Shown: positions 1 to 8,783, counted from the first letter of the stretch. The stretch is 64,000 bases of DNA from Rufibacter sp. LB8 (GCF_014876185.1 NZ_JADALJ010000001.1:1364001-1428000), one strand, 5' to 3'. Numbers and translations: made by a program. The notes: a model not told the origin generated them from the letters alone.

Positions 1-228
1 CTGTTGCCTATCCAGAGCGTAGGCGTAATGGGCGATGAGCGCACCTATGAACGCGTGGTGGCCCTCAGAGCCGTGTCCAGTATTGACGGCATGACCGCCG
101 ATTGGTGCCACTTGCCGTATGAGTTCCTGGCCGATGTCTCCAACGAGATTATCAACAAGGTGCGCGGCGTGAACCGCGTAGTCTATGACATCAGCTCCAA
201 ACCACCCGCTACCATTGAGTGGGAATAA
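1..228 (+). CDS. guaA: GMP synthase (glutamine-hydrolysing), C-terminal fragment
   Basis: This is the last 75 codons of GMP synthase, which aminates XMP to GMP in the cytoplasm. The reading frame is already open at the first base, so the gene begins before the window. The final residues [11 protein letters not shown] are the near-invariant C-terminus of GuaA, which lies in the dimerisation domain that completes the XMP site. The upstream [10 protein letters not shown] stretch also matches this domain. The stop is followed within a few bases by a degenerate copy of the dispersed palindrome. Identification is firm; nothing can be said about the ATP pyrophosphatase and glutaminase domains. Confidence 0.95.
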   Translation: MLPIQSVGVMGDERTYERVVALRAVSSIDGMTADWCHLPYEFLADVSNEIINKVRGVNRVVYDISSKPPATIEWE

Positions 229-270
229 TTCCGTTTTCGGGCTCTATTTCTGAAATACATGAAAAAACGA
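228..270. repeat. dispersed palindrome, copy 1 (degenerate right arm)
   Basis: The left arm (TTCCGTTTTCGGGCTC) is intact. The right arm has decayed to GAAATACATGAAAAAACG, and the ATG of the next gene lies inside it. Confidence 0.7.
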
Positions 271-1944
271 CTTGTAGTATCATTAGTGGCGGGCGTTTGT
301 CTGGGCTTGCAGGTGCAGGCCCAGACAAACGCTGACCTTAACACGCGCCTGGAGAACGGCCGCCTGTTGGTGGAGCAGCAGAAATATGAGTTGGCCATGG
401 CTGAGCTGTTGCCCATCACGGCAGCGGCCACCGGCAAAACCTATGCACCCAACGCCGCTTTTCTATACAGTGTGGCCGCCACCCGCCAGAAGAAGTGGAC
501 CGAAGCCGATAAAATGCTCACGCAACTGACCACCGACCACCCCACCTGGCCGGGCTTGGCAGATGCGCAATATTTGCACGGGCAAGTATTGTTCGAGAAA
601 AAGGAATATTTGCGGGCGCTCAATGCCTTGGCTCCTATTCAAGACGCAAGGCTGCAAGCCGAGGCGGCCAATATGAAACGCCATTACGCCCTGCAACTCA
701 CAGACAAAGGCACGTTTCAGTATTTGCTCCGGCAGTTTCCGCAAGACGCTACCCTGGCCAAAGCCTACGCCGACAAGTTGGTGGGCGGCTGGTTCACCGA
801 GCAGGACAGGCCACAGTTGGAAAGCCTGGTTCGACAGTTCAACTTAGACAGAAGCTACCTCCAGCGCACGGCGGCCATCAAAAAGAATGAATACAACGTG
901 GCAGTGCTGCTGCCATTCAATCTGCCGGCCCAGGGCGTGCGGGTAGACAAGAAAAACCTGTACGTCACGGACTTTTACGCTGGCATGCTGGCGGCGCAGG
1001 ACTCCTTGCAGAAACAAGGAATTCGGGTGAATCTTTTCCCTTATGACACCGGCAATGACACTGCGCAGGTAAGACAGGTCATGAATTTGCTCGAAATGAG
1101 CACCATGGACGTGGTGGTGGGCCCCATTTTTAAAGGAAGCAGTGCCTTTGCCGCCAAAATTGCTCAGCAGCGCAACCTGAACATGGTTAATCCATTCTCA
1201 GATGACCTGGACATTGTAAAAGGCAACCCCTATCTGTATTTGATGGAAGCGTCTTTGGCCACCCAAGGGCAACGTGCCGCTACTTACGCTTACCAGACCT
1301 TCGCTAAAAAGACGGCGGTTTTGGTGTATGACAGCGAAAAAAATGACACCACCTTTGCCGGCAATTTCAGGAGAACCTACACTGCGTTGGGCGGAAAAGT
1401 GACGGCGGACAAAATAAACTCCAAGACGTCTGGCAGCGTGAGCGGCGCATTGGGCGGCGTGAATCTTAAAGATTTGGGCGTGTTGGTGGTGCAGAGTACG
1501 GCCAACAACGTGGCCTCTAGCACGGTCAGTTTTCTGGAGCAACGCGCCTCTAAAGTACCGGTGTTGGTACCGCAGACCTGGCTGGAGAACAACCAACTCA
1601 GTTTTCCGCAGTTAGATTTCCTGGAGATGTACTTCATGGCGCCCAAATACGTGGACCCAGAGAACCCGGCCATGCAGAGTTTCAAAAATGCGTACACTAT
1701 GAAATACAACCTGCCTCCCTCCTCGTTCACGTACAGCGGGTTTGAGCTGGTCAATTATTTCGGGCGGCAGTTGCATGAAAAAGGCTATGCGGCGCCTCTC
1801 AAATTGGGCACCGTGCAGCAGGGCGTGTTTTACCAGGGCCTAGGATTTCAGCATACCTCTGGCAAACTGGCGCAAGACAACCAGTACCTGCCCATTTTAA
1901 AACTGGAGAATAACCGCCTGCTGGTAGTCAACCCCATATTTTAA
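259..1944 (+). CDS. TPR plus type 1 periplasmic-binding-fold exported protein
   Basis: A 561-residue exported protein. Residues 1-21 are a signal peptide ending in VQAQ. Residues about 25-200 look like tetratricopeptide repeats (alternating helices with ALMQK-type spacing), and about 212-560 resemble a type 1 periplasmic binding domain (NVAVLLPFN, DFYAGMLAAQDSL, VVVGPIFKGSS). The combination recalls LpoA-like lipoproteins and amino-acid ABC-transporter receptors, but no lipobox Cys or transporter genes are present. It probably acts in the periplasm as a ligand- or enzyme-binding protein; the ligand is unknown. The ATG lies in a decayed repeat arm, so expression may rely on the guaA transcript. 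Confidence 0.75.
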   Translation: MKKRLVVSLVAGVCLGLQVQAQTNADLNTRLENGRLLVEQQKYELAMAELLPITAAATGKTYAPNAAFLYSVAATRQKKWTEADKMLTQLTTDHPTWPGLADAQYLHGQVLFEKKEYLRALNALAPIQDARLQAEAANMKRHYALQLTDKGTFQYLLRQFPQDATLAKAYADKLVGGWFTEQDRPQLESLVRQFNLDRSYLQRTAAIKKNEYNVAVLLPFNLPAQGVRVDKKNLYVTDFYAGMLAAQDSLQKQGIRVNLFPYDTGNDTAQVRQVMNLLEMSTMDVVVGPIFKGSSAFAAKIAQQRNLNMVNPFSDDLDIVKGNPYLYLMEASLATQGQRAATYAYQTFAKKTAVLVYDSEKNDTTFAGNFRRTYTALGGKVTADKINSKTSGSVSGALGGVNLKDLGVLVVQSTANNVASSTVSFLEQRASKVPVLVPQTWLENNQLSFPQLDFLEMYFMAPKYVDPENPAMQSFKNAYTMKYNLPPSSFTYSGFELVNYFGRQLHEKGYAAPLKLGTVQQGVFYQGLGFQHTSGKLAQDNQYLPILKLENNRLLVVNPIF

Positions 1945-1993
1945 GTTTTGGCCGAACCATCAAACTAAGTACTTATCTTTCTATTTATAAGTG

Positions 1994-2049
1994 ACCAGTT
2001 TCCGTTTTCGGGCTCATTTCCAGGAATGAGCCCGAAAACGGAAACTGGT
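1994..2049. repeat. dispersed palindrome, copy 2
   Basis: Perfect 25-bp arms around a 6-base loop. The outer stem ACCAGTTTCCG pairs with CGGAAACTGGT. It lies between the receptor-like gene and hemL. Confidence 0.9.
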
Positions 2050-2114
2050 TTTAACCAACTCATAAGGCCCACCTGTAATTAACAATTCGGTCTATTTCTA
2101 AAACTCAACTTGCC

Positions 2115-3413
2115 ATGTCATTGAACCATACCACCAGCCAAGAACTTTTCCAGCGTGCCCAAAAGTCCATTCCGGGGGGCGTCAACTCACCAGTGCGGGC
2201 GTTCAGGGCCGTGGGCGGCCAACCGCTTTTCCTGAAAGGCGCCAAAGGAGCCCTCCTCTATGACGAAGACGGAAACCAGTACCTGGACCTGATTAATTCC
2301 TGGGGTCCTATGATTCTGGGACACGCGCATGAGGTGATTGAGAAAGCCGTGCGGGATGCCCTTCCGGGTTCGCTTTCATTTGGGGCACCTACCCGCCGCG
2401 AAATTGAAATGGCCGAGCTCATCATCAGCATGGTGCCCAGCGTGGAGAAAGTGCGCATGGTGAACTCCGGCACAGAAGCCACTATGTCTGCCATACGGGT
2501 GGCGCGCGGCTTCACCGGCAGAGACAAAATGATCAAGTTTGAAGGCTGCTACCATGGCCACGGCGACTCTTTCCTGATTGCCGCCGGCAGCGGGGCCATC
2601 ACCCTGGGCGTGCCCGACAGTCCCGGCGTGACCAAAGGTGTCGCCAATGACACCCTTACCGCCCCTTTCAATGACCTGGCTTCCGTGCAGACTTTGATTG
2701 ACGCCAACCCCGCCCAAATTGCGGCCATCATCTTAGAACCGGTGGTAGGCAACATGGGCTTGGTGGCTCCGGCAGAAGGTTTCTTGCAAGGCTTGCGCGA
2801 CCTATGCACCAAAGAAGGCATTGTCTTGATTTTTGACGAAGTGATGACCGGTTTCCGGTTGGCCAAAGGTGGTGCGCAGGAATTATATGGCGTAACCCCA
2901 GACATGACTACGCTGGGCAAAATCATTGGCGGCGGCATGCCCGTGGGCGCCTACGGCGGACGAGTGGACATCATGAACGCCGTGGCCCCGGCCGGACCCG
3001 TGTACCAGGCCGGCACGCTGTCAGGCAACCCCATTGCTATGTCGGCGGGGTTGGCGGCGCTGGGCTACCTGAACGAGCACCCAGAAGTCTACACGCAGCT
3101 CCAGCAAATCACCGACCAGCTGGTGAACGGCACTAAACAGAACATGCAGAAACTTGGTTTGAACTACACCATTAACCAGGTGGGCTCTATGTTCAGCTTG
3201 TTTTTCACGGAGCAACCAGTCACTGATTTCGCTTCGGCCAAAACCTCAGACCTGGCACTTTTTGGCAAGTATTTCCATGAAATGCTGCAACGTGGCATCT
3301 ACCTGGCCCCATCACAGTTTGAGACTTTGTTTGTTTCCACGGCCATCACCCAAGACCTGGCAGAATCCTACATACAAGCCAACCTGGAAGCCTTACAAGC
3401 CATTAAAGGTTAA
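2115..3413 (+). CDS. hemL: glutamate-1-semialdehyde 2,1-aminomutase
   Basis: Converts glutamate-1-semialdehyde to 5-aminolevulinate, a first committed step of haem synthesis by the C5 route. The 432-residue length is normal for the family. It has the N-terminal IPGGVNSPVRAF signature, the PLP phosphate-binding NSGTEATMSAIR stretch, FDEVMTGFR around residue 240, and the Schiff-base lysine at residue 269 in TLGKIIGGGMPVGA. The gene stands alone between palindrome copy 2 and a strong terminator, so it is probably a single transcription unit. Identification is firm. Confidence 0.98.
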   Translation: MSLNHTTSQELFQRAQKSIPGGVNSPVRAFRAVGGQPLFLKGAKGALLYDEDGNQYLDLINSWGPMILGHAHEVIEKAVRDALPGSLSFGAPTRREIEMAELIISMVPSVEKVRMVNSGTEATMSAIRVARGFTGRDKMIKFEGCYHGHGDSFLIAAGSGAITLGVPDSPGVTKGVANDTLTAPFNDLASVQTLIDANPAQIAAIILEPVVGNMGLVAPAEGFLQGLRDLCTKEGIVLIFDEVMTGFRLAKGGAQELYGVTPDMTTLGKIIGGGMPVGAYGGRVDIMNAVAPAGPVYQAGTLSGNPIAMSAGLAALGYLNEHPEVYTQLQQITDQLVNGTKQNMQKLGLNYTINQVGSMFSLFFTEQPVTDFASAKTSDLALFGKYFHEMLQRGIYLAPSQFETLFVSTAITQDLAESYIQANLEALQAIKG

Positions 3414-3430
3414 TCATAAAGACCTTTTTA

Positions 3431-3475
3431 AAAGCCGAAGCGGCGCCAGAGCAATACTGGTGCCGCTTCGGCTTT
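3431..3475 (+). terminator. hemL terminator hairpin
   Basis: Fourteen-base arms AAAGCCGAAGCGGC and GCCGCTTCGGCTTT, ending in a short T run, lie 18 bases after the hemL stop. Confidence 0.85.
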
Positions 3476-3495
3476 CTAGCAAGTTCAAAGTTTTT

Positions 3496-3537
3496 CTGTT
3501 TTTGGCTCCGTTTCCGGAAATGAGCCCGAAAACGGGA
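3496..3537. repeat. dispersed palindrome, copy 3
   Basis: Core CTGTTTTTGGCTC...GAGCCCGAAAACGGG with some mismatched arm positions. It sits just before the end of the 80-residue minus-strand gene. Confidence 0.8.
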
Positions 3538-3541
3538 GTTA

Positions 3542-3784
3542 TTATTTTTGTTGCCGTGTGGTTTTCTTAGGCCAAAAGTAATTGCGGAAAGTTTCACCTG
3601 CGACGAGGGTAGAAATCAGCATCAAGAAGTACAGCAGAAGGTAGCCTCTGGAAAAGAAACTTCTGGTAAAACAATCGGTAACGGCCAGGGTCATTGCCGC
3701 AATGCCTAGAGCCCACACAACAGTGACAAGTAGAAGGTGCTTTTTAGTAGGCTGACTTGGCCAGGAAGATTTCTGCTGAAGCAT
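3542..3784 (-). CDS. small two-helix membrane protein, unknown
   Basis: An 80-residue protein with two hydrophobic segments, about residues 18-38 (LLLVTVVWALGIAAMTLAV) and 48-64 (YLLLYFLMLISTLVAG), flanked by basic residues. It should sit in the inner membrane as a hairpin. I do not recognise a family. It lies alone between two palindrome copies, transcribed against hemL. The membrane pattern and the ATG favour a real gene, but its short length leaves some doubt. Confidence 0.55.
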   Translation of the reverse strand: MLQQKSSWPSQPTKKHLLLVTVVWALGIAAMTLAVTDCFTRSFFSRGYLLLYFLMLISTLVAGETFRNYFWPKKTTRQQK

Positions 3785-3856
3785 ACGTTTTGAATTTCAG
3801 CTAGAAGGTAAGAATTCGCCTTATATATTTCAGGGAAACTTTTGAAAGACTATCCA

Positions 3857-3908
3857 AAATTTCCGTTTTCGGACTCATTTCCAGAAATGAGCCCGAAAAC
3901 GGAAATTT
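3857..3908. repeat. dispersed palindrome, copy 4
   Basis: Outer stem AAATTTCCG pairs with CGGAAATTT, a stem unlike that of copy 2 but equally well paired; one mismatch in the left arm (GGACTC). Confidence 0.9.
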
Positions 3909-3933
3909 GACTTTTAGTGCTTACCTTTCACGT

Positions 3934-4353
3934 ATGTCTGTGAACCCCCACCCTTCCGCTTTCTGCTTAGATATTGCCATCACCGCTTCTGACATTGATG
4001 ACTTGGGCCACGTGAACAACGTGGTGTACCTGAAATGGGTGCAGGAGGTGTCTTCGGGGCATTGGGATGAGATTGCGCCGCCCGCCATCAAGGAAAAATA
4101 CCTGTGGGTAGTGCTCCGGCACGAAATTGATTTTTTGAAACCGGTTTTTCTGGGCGAATCCATCACCGGCTACACGTGGGTGGGAGATTACCAGGGCGCC
4201 AAATTTGAACGGTACGTGACCTTGTACAAAGCCGGAACTCTGGAAAAAGTGGCGTCGGCTAAAACCATCTGGTGCCTGGTAGATGCCAAATCCATACGCC
4301 CCATGCGCATTGAACAAGAACTGGTAGATCTCCTAAACCAACCAATACTTTAA
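3934..4353 (+). CDS. acyl-CoA thioesterase, hotdog fold (4HBT/YbgC type)
   Basis: A 139-residue single hotdog-domain protein of the 4-hydroxybenzoyl-CoA thioesterase family. The motif DIDDLGHVNNVVYLKWVQE near the N-terminus carries the family's catalytic Asp and the start of the central helix. Such enzymes hydrolyse acyl-CoA thioesters in the cytoplasm; the substrate cannot be read from sequence. An upstream TTG start is possible, but the ATG at 3934 gives the normal family N-terminus and keeps the gene clear of palindrome copy 4. A TACCTTTC element just upstream may be its promoter. Confidence 0.85.
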   Translation: MSVNPHPSAFCLDIAITASDIDDLGHVNNVVYLKWVQEVSSGHWDEIAPPAIKEKYLWVVLRHEIDFLKPVFLGESITGYTWVGDYQGAKFERYVTLYKAGTLEKVASAKTIWCLVDAKSIRPMRIEQELVDLLNQPIL

Positions 4354-4521
4354 AGTGAAGAGGAAATTCGGTTTATTCACAGCTTATTTATAAATCGTAG
4401 TTTAGCAGCCCTGCATTCACCAACAAATACGTTTCCCGCTGCCGGAATTGTTAAGGTGGTATTTCCTAAGTGGTTAGTGATTGAATCATTCAACCAAAAC
4501 CTGTGTTGCAGAGCCACATTC

Positions 4522-5463
4522 ATGAAGCACAACCCTAAGCAAAAATCCTTGAAACTTCCATTTGTAGCGGCTCTTTCAAACACCTTGGGCAACGCCTTTT
4601 GCCTGGCGCTTTTCCTGGTATTCAGCTTGGCAAGTGGCCAGGTGCTGGCCCAGGGAATAATCAAAGGCAACCTGGCGGTTTCTTTGCATAAGTCCAGCAC
4701 CAACACGGTGGTGGTGATTAAATACCACATTCTGCGAGACACGGTGGTATCTGACCTAAGCCCAACGTTGCTGAATTTCACGGATCAGGGGACCCTGGTG
4801 CTGGTCAATGAGAAAAACACGCCTATTTCGCTCCGGAAAAAGAATGATTCAGTGTTGGTCTCCTATGTGAAACCCGTGAATTCTGCCATAGCCATTGATA
4901 AATTCGGGAAAATGGTGGCAACAGTATCAACGTCACAGTTTGTGCTGGAATATAAAGGCGTGCCGTTGGCCATCCAGAATTTCAAAGGCACGTTCAAAGA
5001 CCTGGCCACCACCGTTGAGTGGACCACCGCCAATGAAAACGGAAATGATTTCTTTGTGCTGCAGAAAGGCGATGGCAAAGTGTTCAGGGAGGTTAGCCGC
5101 GTGACTGCGGCCGGTTTCTCATCGGGCCAGCACAAGTACCGCCTCACCGACCCCATCTCGGGCCAGAACGAGGTGGACTATTACCGCCTCAAGGTAGTGG
5201 AGGTCACCGGCAGATATTATTATTCCTCCGTTATATCAGTGGCCCGCGAAGGCAGCCTCAAAAGCTATTTAGGTTTCACCATTGCCATAGATGAAAAGCC
5301 CAGGTTCCTGCTCGCGCTTTCGGCCAGCGGCCAGGTGCTTGGCTCATACCAACTGGAAAGCCAGGCACTGCCGGAGATTCCCGGAAGTATGAAAGGCACG
5401 GTGCTCTTCCGGTTGATCACAGACAGAAAGGCCTACACCAAGAAATTATACGTCACTGACTAA
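4522..5463 (+). CDS. secreted protein with T9SS-type C-terminal region, unknown function
   Basis: A 313-residue exported protein beginning at the second ATG, which gives a signal peptide ending near VLAQG. Residues about 165-250 (FKGTFKD..VEWTTANENGNDFFVLQKG...DYYRLKVVEVTGRYYYS) match the beta-sandwich unit that usually precedes type IX sorting domains in this phylum. The end (GTVLFRLITDRKAYTKKLYVTD, with the typical K-L-x-V ending) looks like a divergent type A sorting signal. It may be exported to the cell surface through the T9SS, whose plug-type component is coded later in the window. The function is unknown. Confidence 0.7.
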   Translation: MKHNPKQKSLKLPFVAALSNTLGNAFCLALFLVFSLASGQVLAQGIIKGNLAVSLHKSSTNTVVVIKYHILRDTVVSDLSPTLLNFTDQGTLVLVNEKNTPISLRKKNDSVLVSYVKPVNSAIAIDKFGKMVATVSTSQFVLEYKGVPLAIQNFKGTFKDLATTVEWTTANENGNDFFVLQKGDGKVFREVSRVTAAGFSSGQHKYRLTDPISGQNEVDYYRLKVVEVTGRYYYSSVISVAREGSLKSYLGFTIAIDEKPRFLLALSASGQVLGSYQLESQALPEIPGSMKGTVLFRLITDRKAYTKKLYVTD

Positions 5464-5556
5464 GGAGTTGGGTTGTTGCTGGCAAGACCCTGCGGGCAGG
5501 AAGGGTGGCAAGAACCACTTTTTACGTGTACCTTGCAGTAAAATTACACATTCTGC

Positions 5557-6093
5557 ATGATACTCACCGACCTTCAGATTCTGGCTGAAATTGACAAAGG
5601 CACCATTCTCATTGAGCCCTATGACCGCACATTTCTAGGCACCAATTCCTATGACGTGCATTTGGGCAAATACCTGGCTTCTTACAAAGATGATGTGCTG
5701 GATGCCCGCAAGCACAATGAGATTGATGTGTTTGAGATTCCAGAAGAAGGCTTTGTGCTGCAGCCCGGCCAACTCTACCTGGGCGTGACCGAGGAGTACA
5801 CCGAGACCCACGCGCACGTACCGTTCCTGGAAGGAAAATCCAGCGTGGGCCGCCTGGGCATTGACATTCATGCCACCGCCGGCAAAGGCGATGTAGGCTT
5901 CTGCAACCACTGGACCCTGGAAATCTCTGTGAGCCAGAAAGTGCGCGTGTACCACAACATGCCCATTGGCCAGCTCATTTATTTTGAGGTGAAAGGCGGC
6001 ATTGAAAATTACTACAACCAGAAAGCCAACGCCAAATACAACCAGCGGTCTGTGTACCCGGTGGAGTCTATGATGTGGAAAAACAAGTTCTAA
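5557..6093 (+). CDS. dcd: dCTP deaminase
   Basis: Deaminates dCTP to dUTP in the pathway to dTTP. At 178 residues it has the expected size for the trimeric dCTP deaminase/dUTPase fold. The core GKSSVGRLGIDIHATAG is the nucleotide-binding signature with the catalytic Glu expected in the following TLEIS. The C-terminal YNQ...YNQRSVYP stretch is the flexible lid that closes over the nucleotide. The 93-base upstream gap holds a weak TACCTTGC box that may be its promoter. Confidence 0.95.
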   Translation: MILTDLQILAEIDKGTILIEPYDRTFLGTNSYDVHLGKYLASYKDDVLDARKHNEIDVFEIPEEGFVLQPGQLYLGVTEEYTETHAHVPFLEGKSSVGRLGIDIHATAGKGDVGFCNHWTLEISVSQKVRVYHNMPIGQLIYFEVKGGIENYYNQKANAKYNQRSVYPVESMMWKNKF

Positions 6094-6304
6094 CTAGTAT
6101 TGAAGGCTACGGGTTTTGCAGAATAAGCAGGTCTCATTTGCACTGCAGCAAGAACTTTGGCGCAGATTAGAATGAAGGCCGCAGCCAGGCAACAAACTGA
6201 GTTGTATCTCGTTTCTTTTAAAGGAATTCAACTTTTCCGGCTTGGATTTTGTTTTGACAATAATGGCACGGGAATTGCGTAGGATTAATCAAAACAGAAA
6301 GACT

Positions 6305-6787
6305 ATGAAAAGATTTGTGTATACCTTGGTTCTGATGATAGCAGTAGGATTCACTTCTTTTGCACAGAACGTAGAAACAGCTGAACAGCGCGCCAAAGGC
6401 ATTTCAGATAGAATGATCAGAGAGTTGCAGCTCAATAACTTCCAATCACGCAAGATCAGGGAAATTAACCTTGACAAGGCCAAGAAGATGATGGAGTTTG
6501 AGGCCAAGTTTGCCGGCAACCAAGCTGAGCTGGACAAATGCTTCATGGGCGTTTGTAAGGAGCGCGACAAGGAAGTAGAAAGAGTATTGAGCACCGCCCA
6601 GTATTCACAGTACTACAGCGCTCGCAAGGCCTTCAACTCCTTTGACCGCGAGTACGCCATGAAACTGCAGAAAGAGAACGGCAAAGCGGCCAAAGCCTTG
6701 GTAGCCCAAGACCAGGCAGATGCTAAACGTACTTTCCCTGCCACCCAGACCGCGGTGATCAAGGAGACTTCCAAAAACGAAAAATAG
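6305..6787 (+). CDS. exported helical protein, Spy/CpxP-like size, unknown
   Basis: A 160-residue exported protein. The ATG at 6305 gives a clean signal peptide (residues 1-20, ending SFAQ). The rest is rich in Lys, Glu and Ala with heptad-like spacing and resembles the small periplasmic helical proteins of the phylum that look like Spy/CpxP (helical pairs such as IRELQLNNFQSRKIREI). No clear LTxxQ motif is present, so membership is uncertain. A strong terminator follows 15 bases after the stop, which makes it a single-gene unit. Confidence 0.7.
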   Translation: MKRFVYTLVLMIAVGFTSFAQNVETAEQRAKGISDRMIRELQLNNFQSRKIREINLDKAKKMMEFEAKFAGNQAELDKCFMGVCKERDKEVERVLSTAQYSQYYSARKAFNSFDREYAMKLQKENGKAAKALVAQDQADAKRTFPATQTAVIKETSKNEK

Positions 6788-6802
6788 AAACCAGTTAATA
6801 AG

Positions 6803-6839
6803 CAACAAAAAAGCCGCTCTAGAAGCGGCTTTTTTGTTG
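6803..6839 (+). terminator. rho-independent terminator
   Basis: Hairpin with arms CAACAAAAAAGCCGCT and AGCGGCTTTTTTGTTG. A T-rich tract on each strand means it can serve both the gene on the left and gldC on the right. Confidence 0.9.
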
Positions 6840-6862
6840 TCTTTGCTTTTTAATGCTGACAG

Positions 6863-7213
6863 TTACTGCGGGTTCTGGGCATTGCGTTTCTGTTGCTCTT
6901 CCACGTGTTGCATCAATTCCTGGCACAGGCTGCGCATTTTTTCGGCCATGAGCTTGTCATTGGTAGCGGTTTCAATGCTCTGGGCCATGGCGCCCATGGT
7001 GTCAATGTAGAAATATTTCATCTCATCAACGGGCATGTCTTTGGTCCAGAGGTCAATTTTCATGGTGCCGGTGTCATTGCGGTCCCAGAGCGAAATGTTG
7101 ATGGCCTTGGCGAAGTGGATATCTGTGCCGGCGTCTGTGGCGCTCCAGCTAATGGCCTCTGGCACGCGTTGGTCATCTAAGGCAATGCTGAAATGTATCT
7201 CTGATTTTTTCAT
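6863..7213 (-). CDS. gldC: gliding motility protein GldC
   Basis: A 116-residue cytoplasmic protein matching GldC, which is linked to gliding and to the type IX machinery in Bacteroidota; its exact role is not known. The family signature is clear: start MKKSEIHF, then WSATD, ISLWDRND, IDLWTKDMPVDEMK and the helical end with MAEKMRSLCQELM. I chose the ATG at 7213 because GldC proteins begin with this motif; an ATG at 7222 and a GTG at 7237 are alternatives. The promoter box at 7260-7267 lies upstream of all three. Confidence 0.9.
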   Translation of the reverse strand: MKKSEIHFSIALDDQRVPEAISWSATDAGTDIHFAKAINISLWDRNDTGTMKIDLWTKDMPVDEMKYFYIDTMGAMAQSIETATNDKLMAEKMRSLCQELMQHVEEQQKRNAQNPQ

Positions 7214-7259
7214 CTGTTTCATGGTCTGCTGCACCACCAGGGTGCTATTTCTGAAAGTG

Positions 7260-7267
7260 CAAAGGTA
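7260..7267 (-). promoter_or_regulatory. Bacteroidota -7 box for gldC
   Basis: TACCTTTG on the minus strand, matching the TAnnTTTG consensus, about 46 bases before the chosen start. Confidence 0.6.
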
Positions 7268-7386
7268 AAACGATTTTCTTGGTTTTGGCGGGTCAAAAGC
7301 AAAACCTTCACCGTATCCTATAAGAAAGTACCCCGGCCTTAACGCAAGTTTTTCCCAAGACAGAAAAATATCACCGGCGCAAGGCT

Positions 7387-7432
7387 ATCCGTTTTCGGGC
7401 CCATTTCCAGAAATGAGCCCTAAAACGGAAAT
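7387..7432. repeat. dispersed palindrome, copy 5
   Basis: ATCCGTTTTCGGGCCCAT paired with ATGAGCCCTAAAACGGAA; two arm mismatches. It lies between gldC and the dnaN terminator. Confidence 0.85.
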
Positions 7433-7455
7433 TGCAGCTGATGCTTTACTGCAAA

Positions 7456-7489
7456 AAAAGCCTTCCCTATTTTCATAAGGAAGGCTTTT
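7456..7489 (-). terminator. dnaN terminator hairpin
   Basis: Arms AAAAGCCTTCC and GGAAGGCTTTT lie directly after the dnaN stop on the minus strand, followed there by a T run. Confidence 0.85.
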
Positions 7490-7510
7490 CACTATTTCTG
7501 ACAATAGACC

Positions 7511-8635
7511 TTACACGTAGTTGTTCAGCATTACCGGCATCACCAGCATCAAGATGCTTTCTTCGTCATCATTGGCGGCGGGCATTAAGAGGCCGGCGCG
7601 GTTAGGCGTGGACAGTTCCAGCGTGATTTCGTCTGAATCCATGTTGCTCAGCATTTCTGTGAGGAACTTGGCGTTGAAGCCAATCTCCATGTCTTCGCCG
7701 TCATACTGGCACGTCAGGCGCTCAGAAGCCTCATTGGAGAAGTCCAGGTCCTCTGCGGAGATTTGCAGTTCACTGCCGGTAATGCGCAGGCGCACCTGAT
7801 GGGTGGTTTTATTGGAGTAAATAGAGATACGCTTCACCGAGCTCAGGAAGTCATAACGGTCAATGCTCAGCTTATTGGGGTTCTGCACCGGAATCACGTT
7901 CTCATAATCTGGGTAACGCTCATCAATGAGGCGGCAGATCATCTTGATGTTGTCAAAGCTGAAGAACGCGTTGGACGTGTTGAACTCCACCCGTACGGCC
8001 GTGGCTTCACTGGGCAAGGTTGACTTTAACAAGTTGAACGCTTTCTTTGGAATGATGATAGAGGCCGTATTCTCGCTGCCAATATCTTTGCGGCGGTAGC
8101 GGAGCAAACGGTGACCGTCGGTGGCCACAAAGGTGATGTTATCAGTACCCAACTGAATGTAAATACCCGTCATGGCCGGTCTCAGTTCATCATTGCTTAC
8201 CGCAAAAATGGTCTTGTTAATGGCCCGGCTCAAAACGTTAGACGGAATCTCAATGGCGTTACCGCCGCGCACCACCGGCACCCGCGGGAAATCAGTGGCG
8301 TTTTCGCCAGACAATTTATAACGGCCGTTAGACGAACTGATTTCAATGGTATAGGTTTCCTCATCAATGGTGAAGGTCACCGGCTGGTCTGGCAAGTTCT
8401 TAAGCGTGTCAATGAGAATGCGGGCGGGGGCGGCAATGCGGCCGTTTTCGCGGGCCTCCACGTGTATCTCCGTGATCATGGAGGTCTCCAAATCACTGGC
8501 CGTGATGGTCAAGACGCCATCGTTGATCTCAAACAGAAAGTTCTCCAGAATGGGAACCACCGGGTTGTTGGCCACAACCCCGTTTATGCTGGTCAACTGC
8601 TTCAGCAGAGCCGTAGAAGATACAATGAATTTCAT
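7511..8635 (-). CDS. dnaN: DNA polymerase III sliding clamp (beta subunit)
   Basis: The 374-residue ring-forming processivity clamp that tethers replicative polymerase to DNA. Length and three-domain pattern fit the family; recognisable blocks include the start MKFIVSSTALLKQL, the middle FAVSNDELRPAMTGIYI and VATDGHRL, and the C-terminal PxxxMPVxL-like LMLVMPVMLNN. It is a single-gene unit here, with a TAACTTTG box upstream and a terminator downstream, and no dnaA or recF beside it, as is usual in this phylum. Confidence 0.98.
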   Translation of the reverse strand: MKFIVSSTALLKQLTSINGVVANNPVVPILENFLFEINDGVLTITASDLETSMITEIHVEARENGRIAAPARILIDTLKNLPDQPVTFTIDEETYTIEISSSNGRYKLSGENATDFPRVPVVRGGNAIEIPSNVLSRAINKTIFAVSNDELRPAMTGIYIQLGTDNITFVATDGHRLLRYRRKDIGSENTASIIIPKKAFNLLKSTLPSEATAVRVEFNTSNAFFSFDNIKMICRLIDERYPDYENVIPVQNPNKLSIDRYDFLSSVKRISIYSNKTTHQVRLRITGSELQISAEDLDFSNEASERLTCQYDGEDMEIGFNAKFLTEMLSNMDSDEITLELSTPNRAGLLMPAANDDEESILMLVMPVMLNNYV

Positions 8636-8671
8636 GCGGTATAGTCGTTTTGAGGAAGGTCGTTAATAAGG

Positions 8672-8679
8672 CAAAGTTA
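8672..8679 (-). promoter_or_regulatory. Bacteroidota -7 box for dnaN
   Basis: TAACTTTG on the minus strand matches TAnnTTTG, about 37 bases before the dnaN ATG. Confidence 0.6.
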
Positions 8680-8731
8680 ACCAAAAAAGGATTTTTTCCT
8701 ACTTCTGCGGACTGCTTTGTTTTTCCGTTAA

Positions 8732-8783
8732 AACCTGTTTTTGGCCCCGTTTTCATAAATGAGCCCGAAAACGGAAACAGGTT
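8732..8783. repeat. dispersed palindrome, copy 6
   Basis: Outer stem AACCTG pairs with CAGGTT, a third distinct stem. It shares the CAGGTT bases with the neighbouring terminator hairpin. Confidence 0.9.

Noticed and set aside
3403-3597. Short frames ending in peptides like FRKRSQKQK or GSFPEMSPKT near many gene ends
   Set aside because: These peptides are translations of the palindrome itself, not genes, apart from the menF case where the surrounding frame is a real gene.
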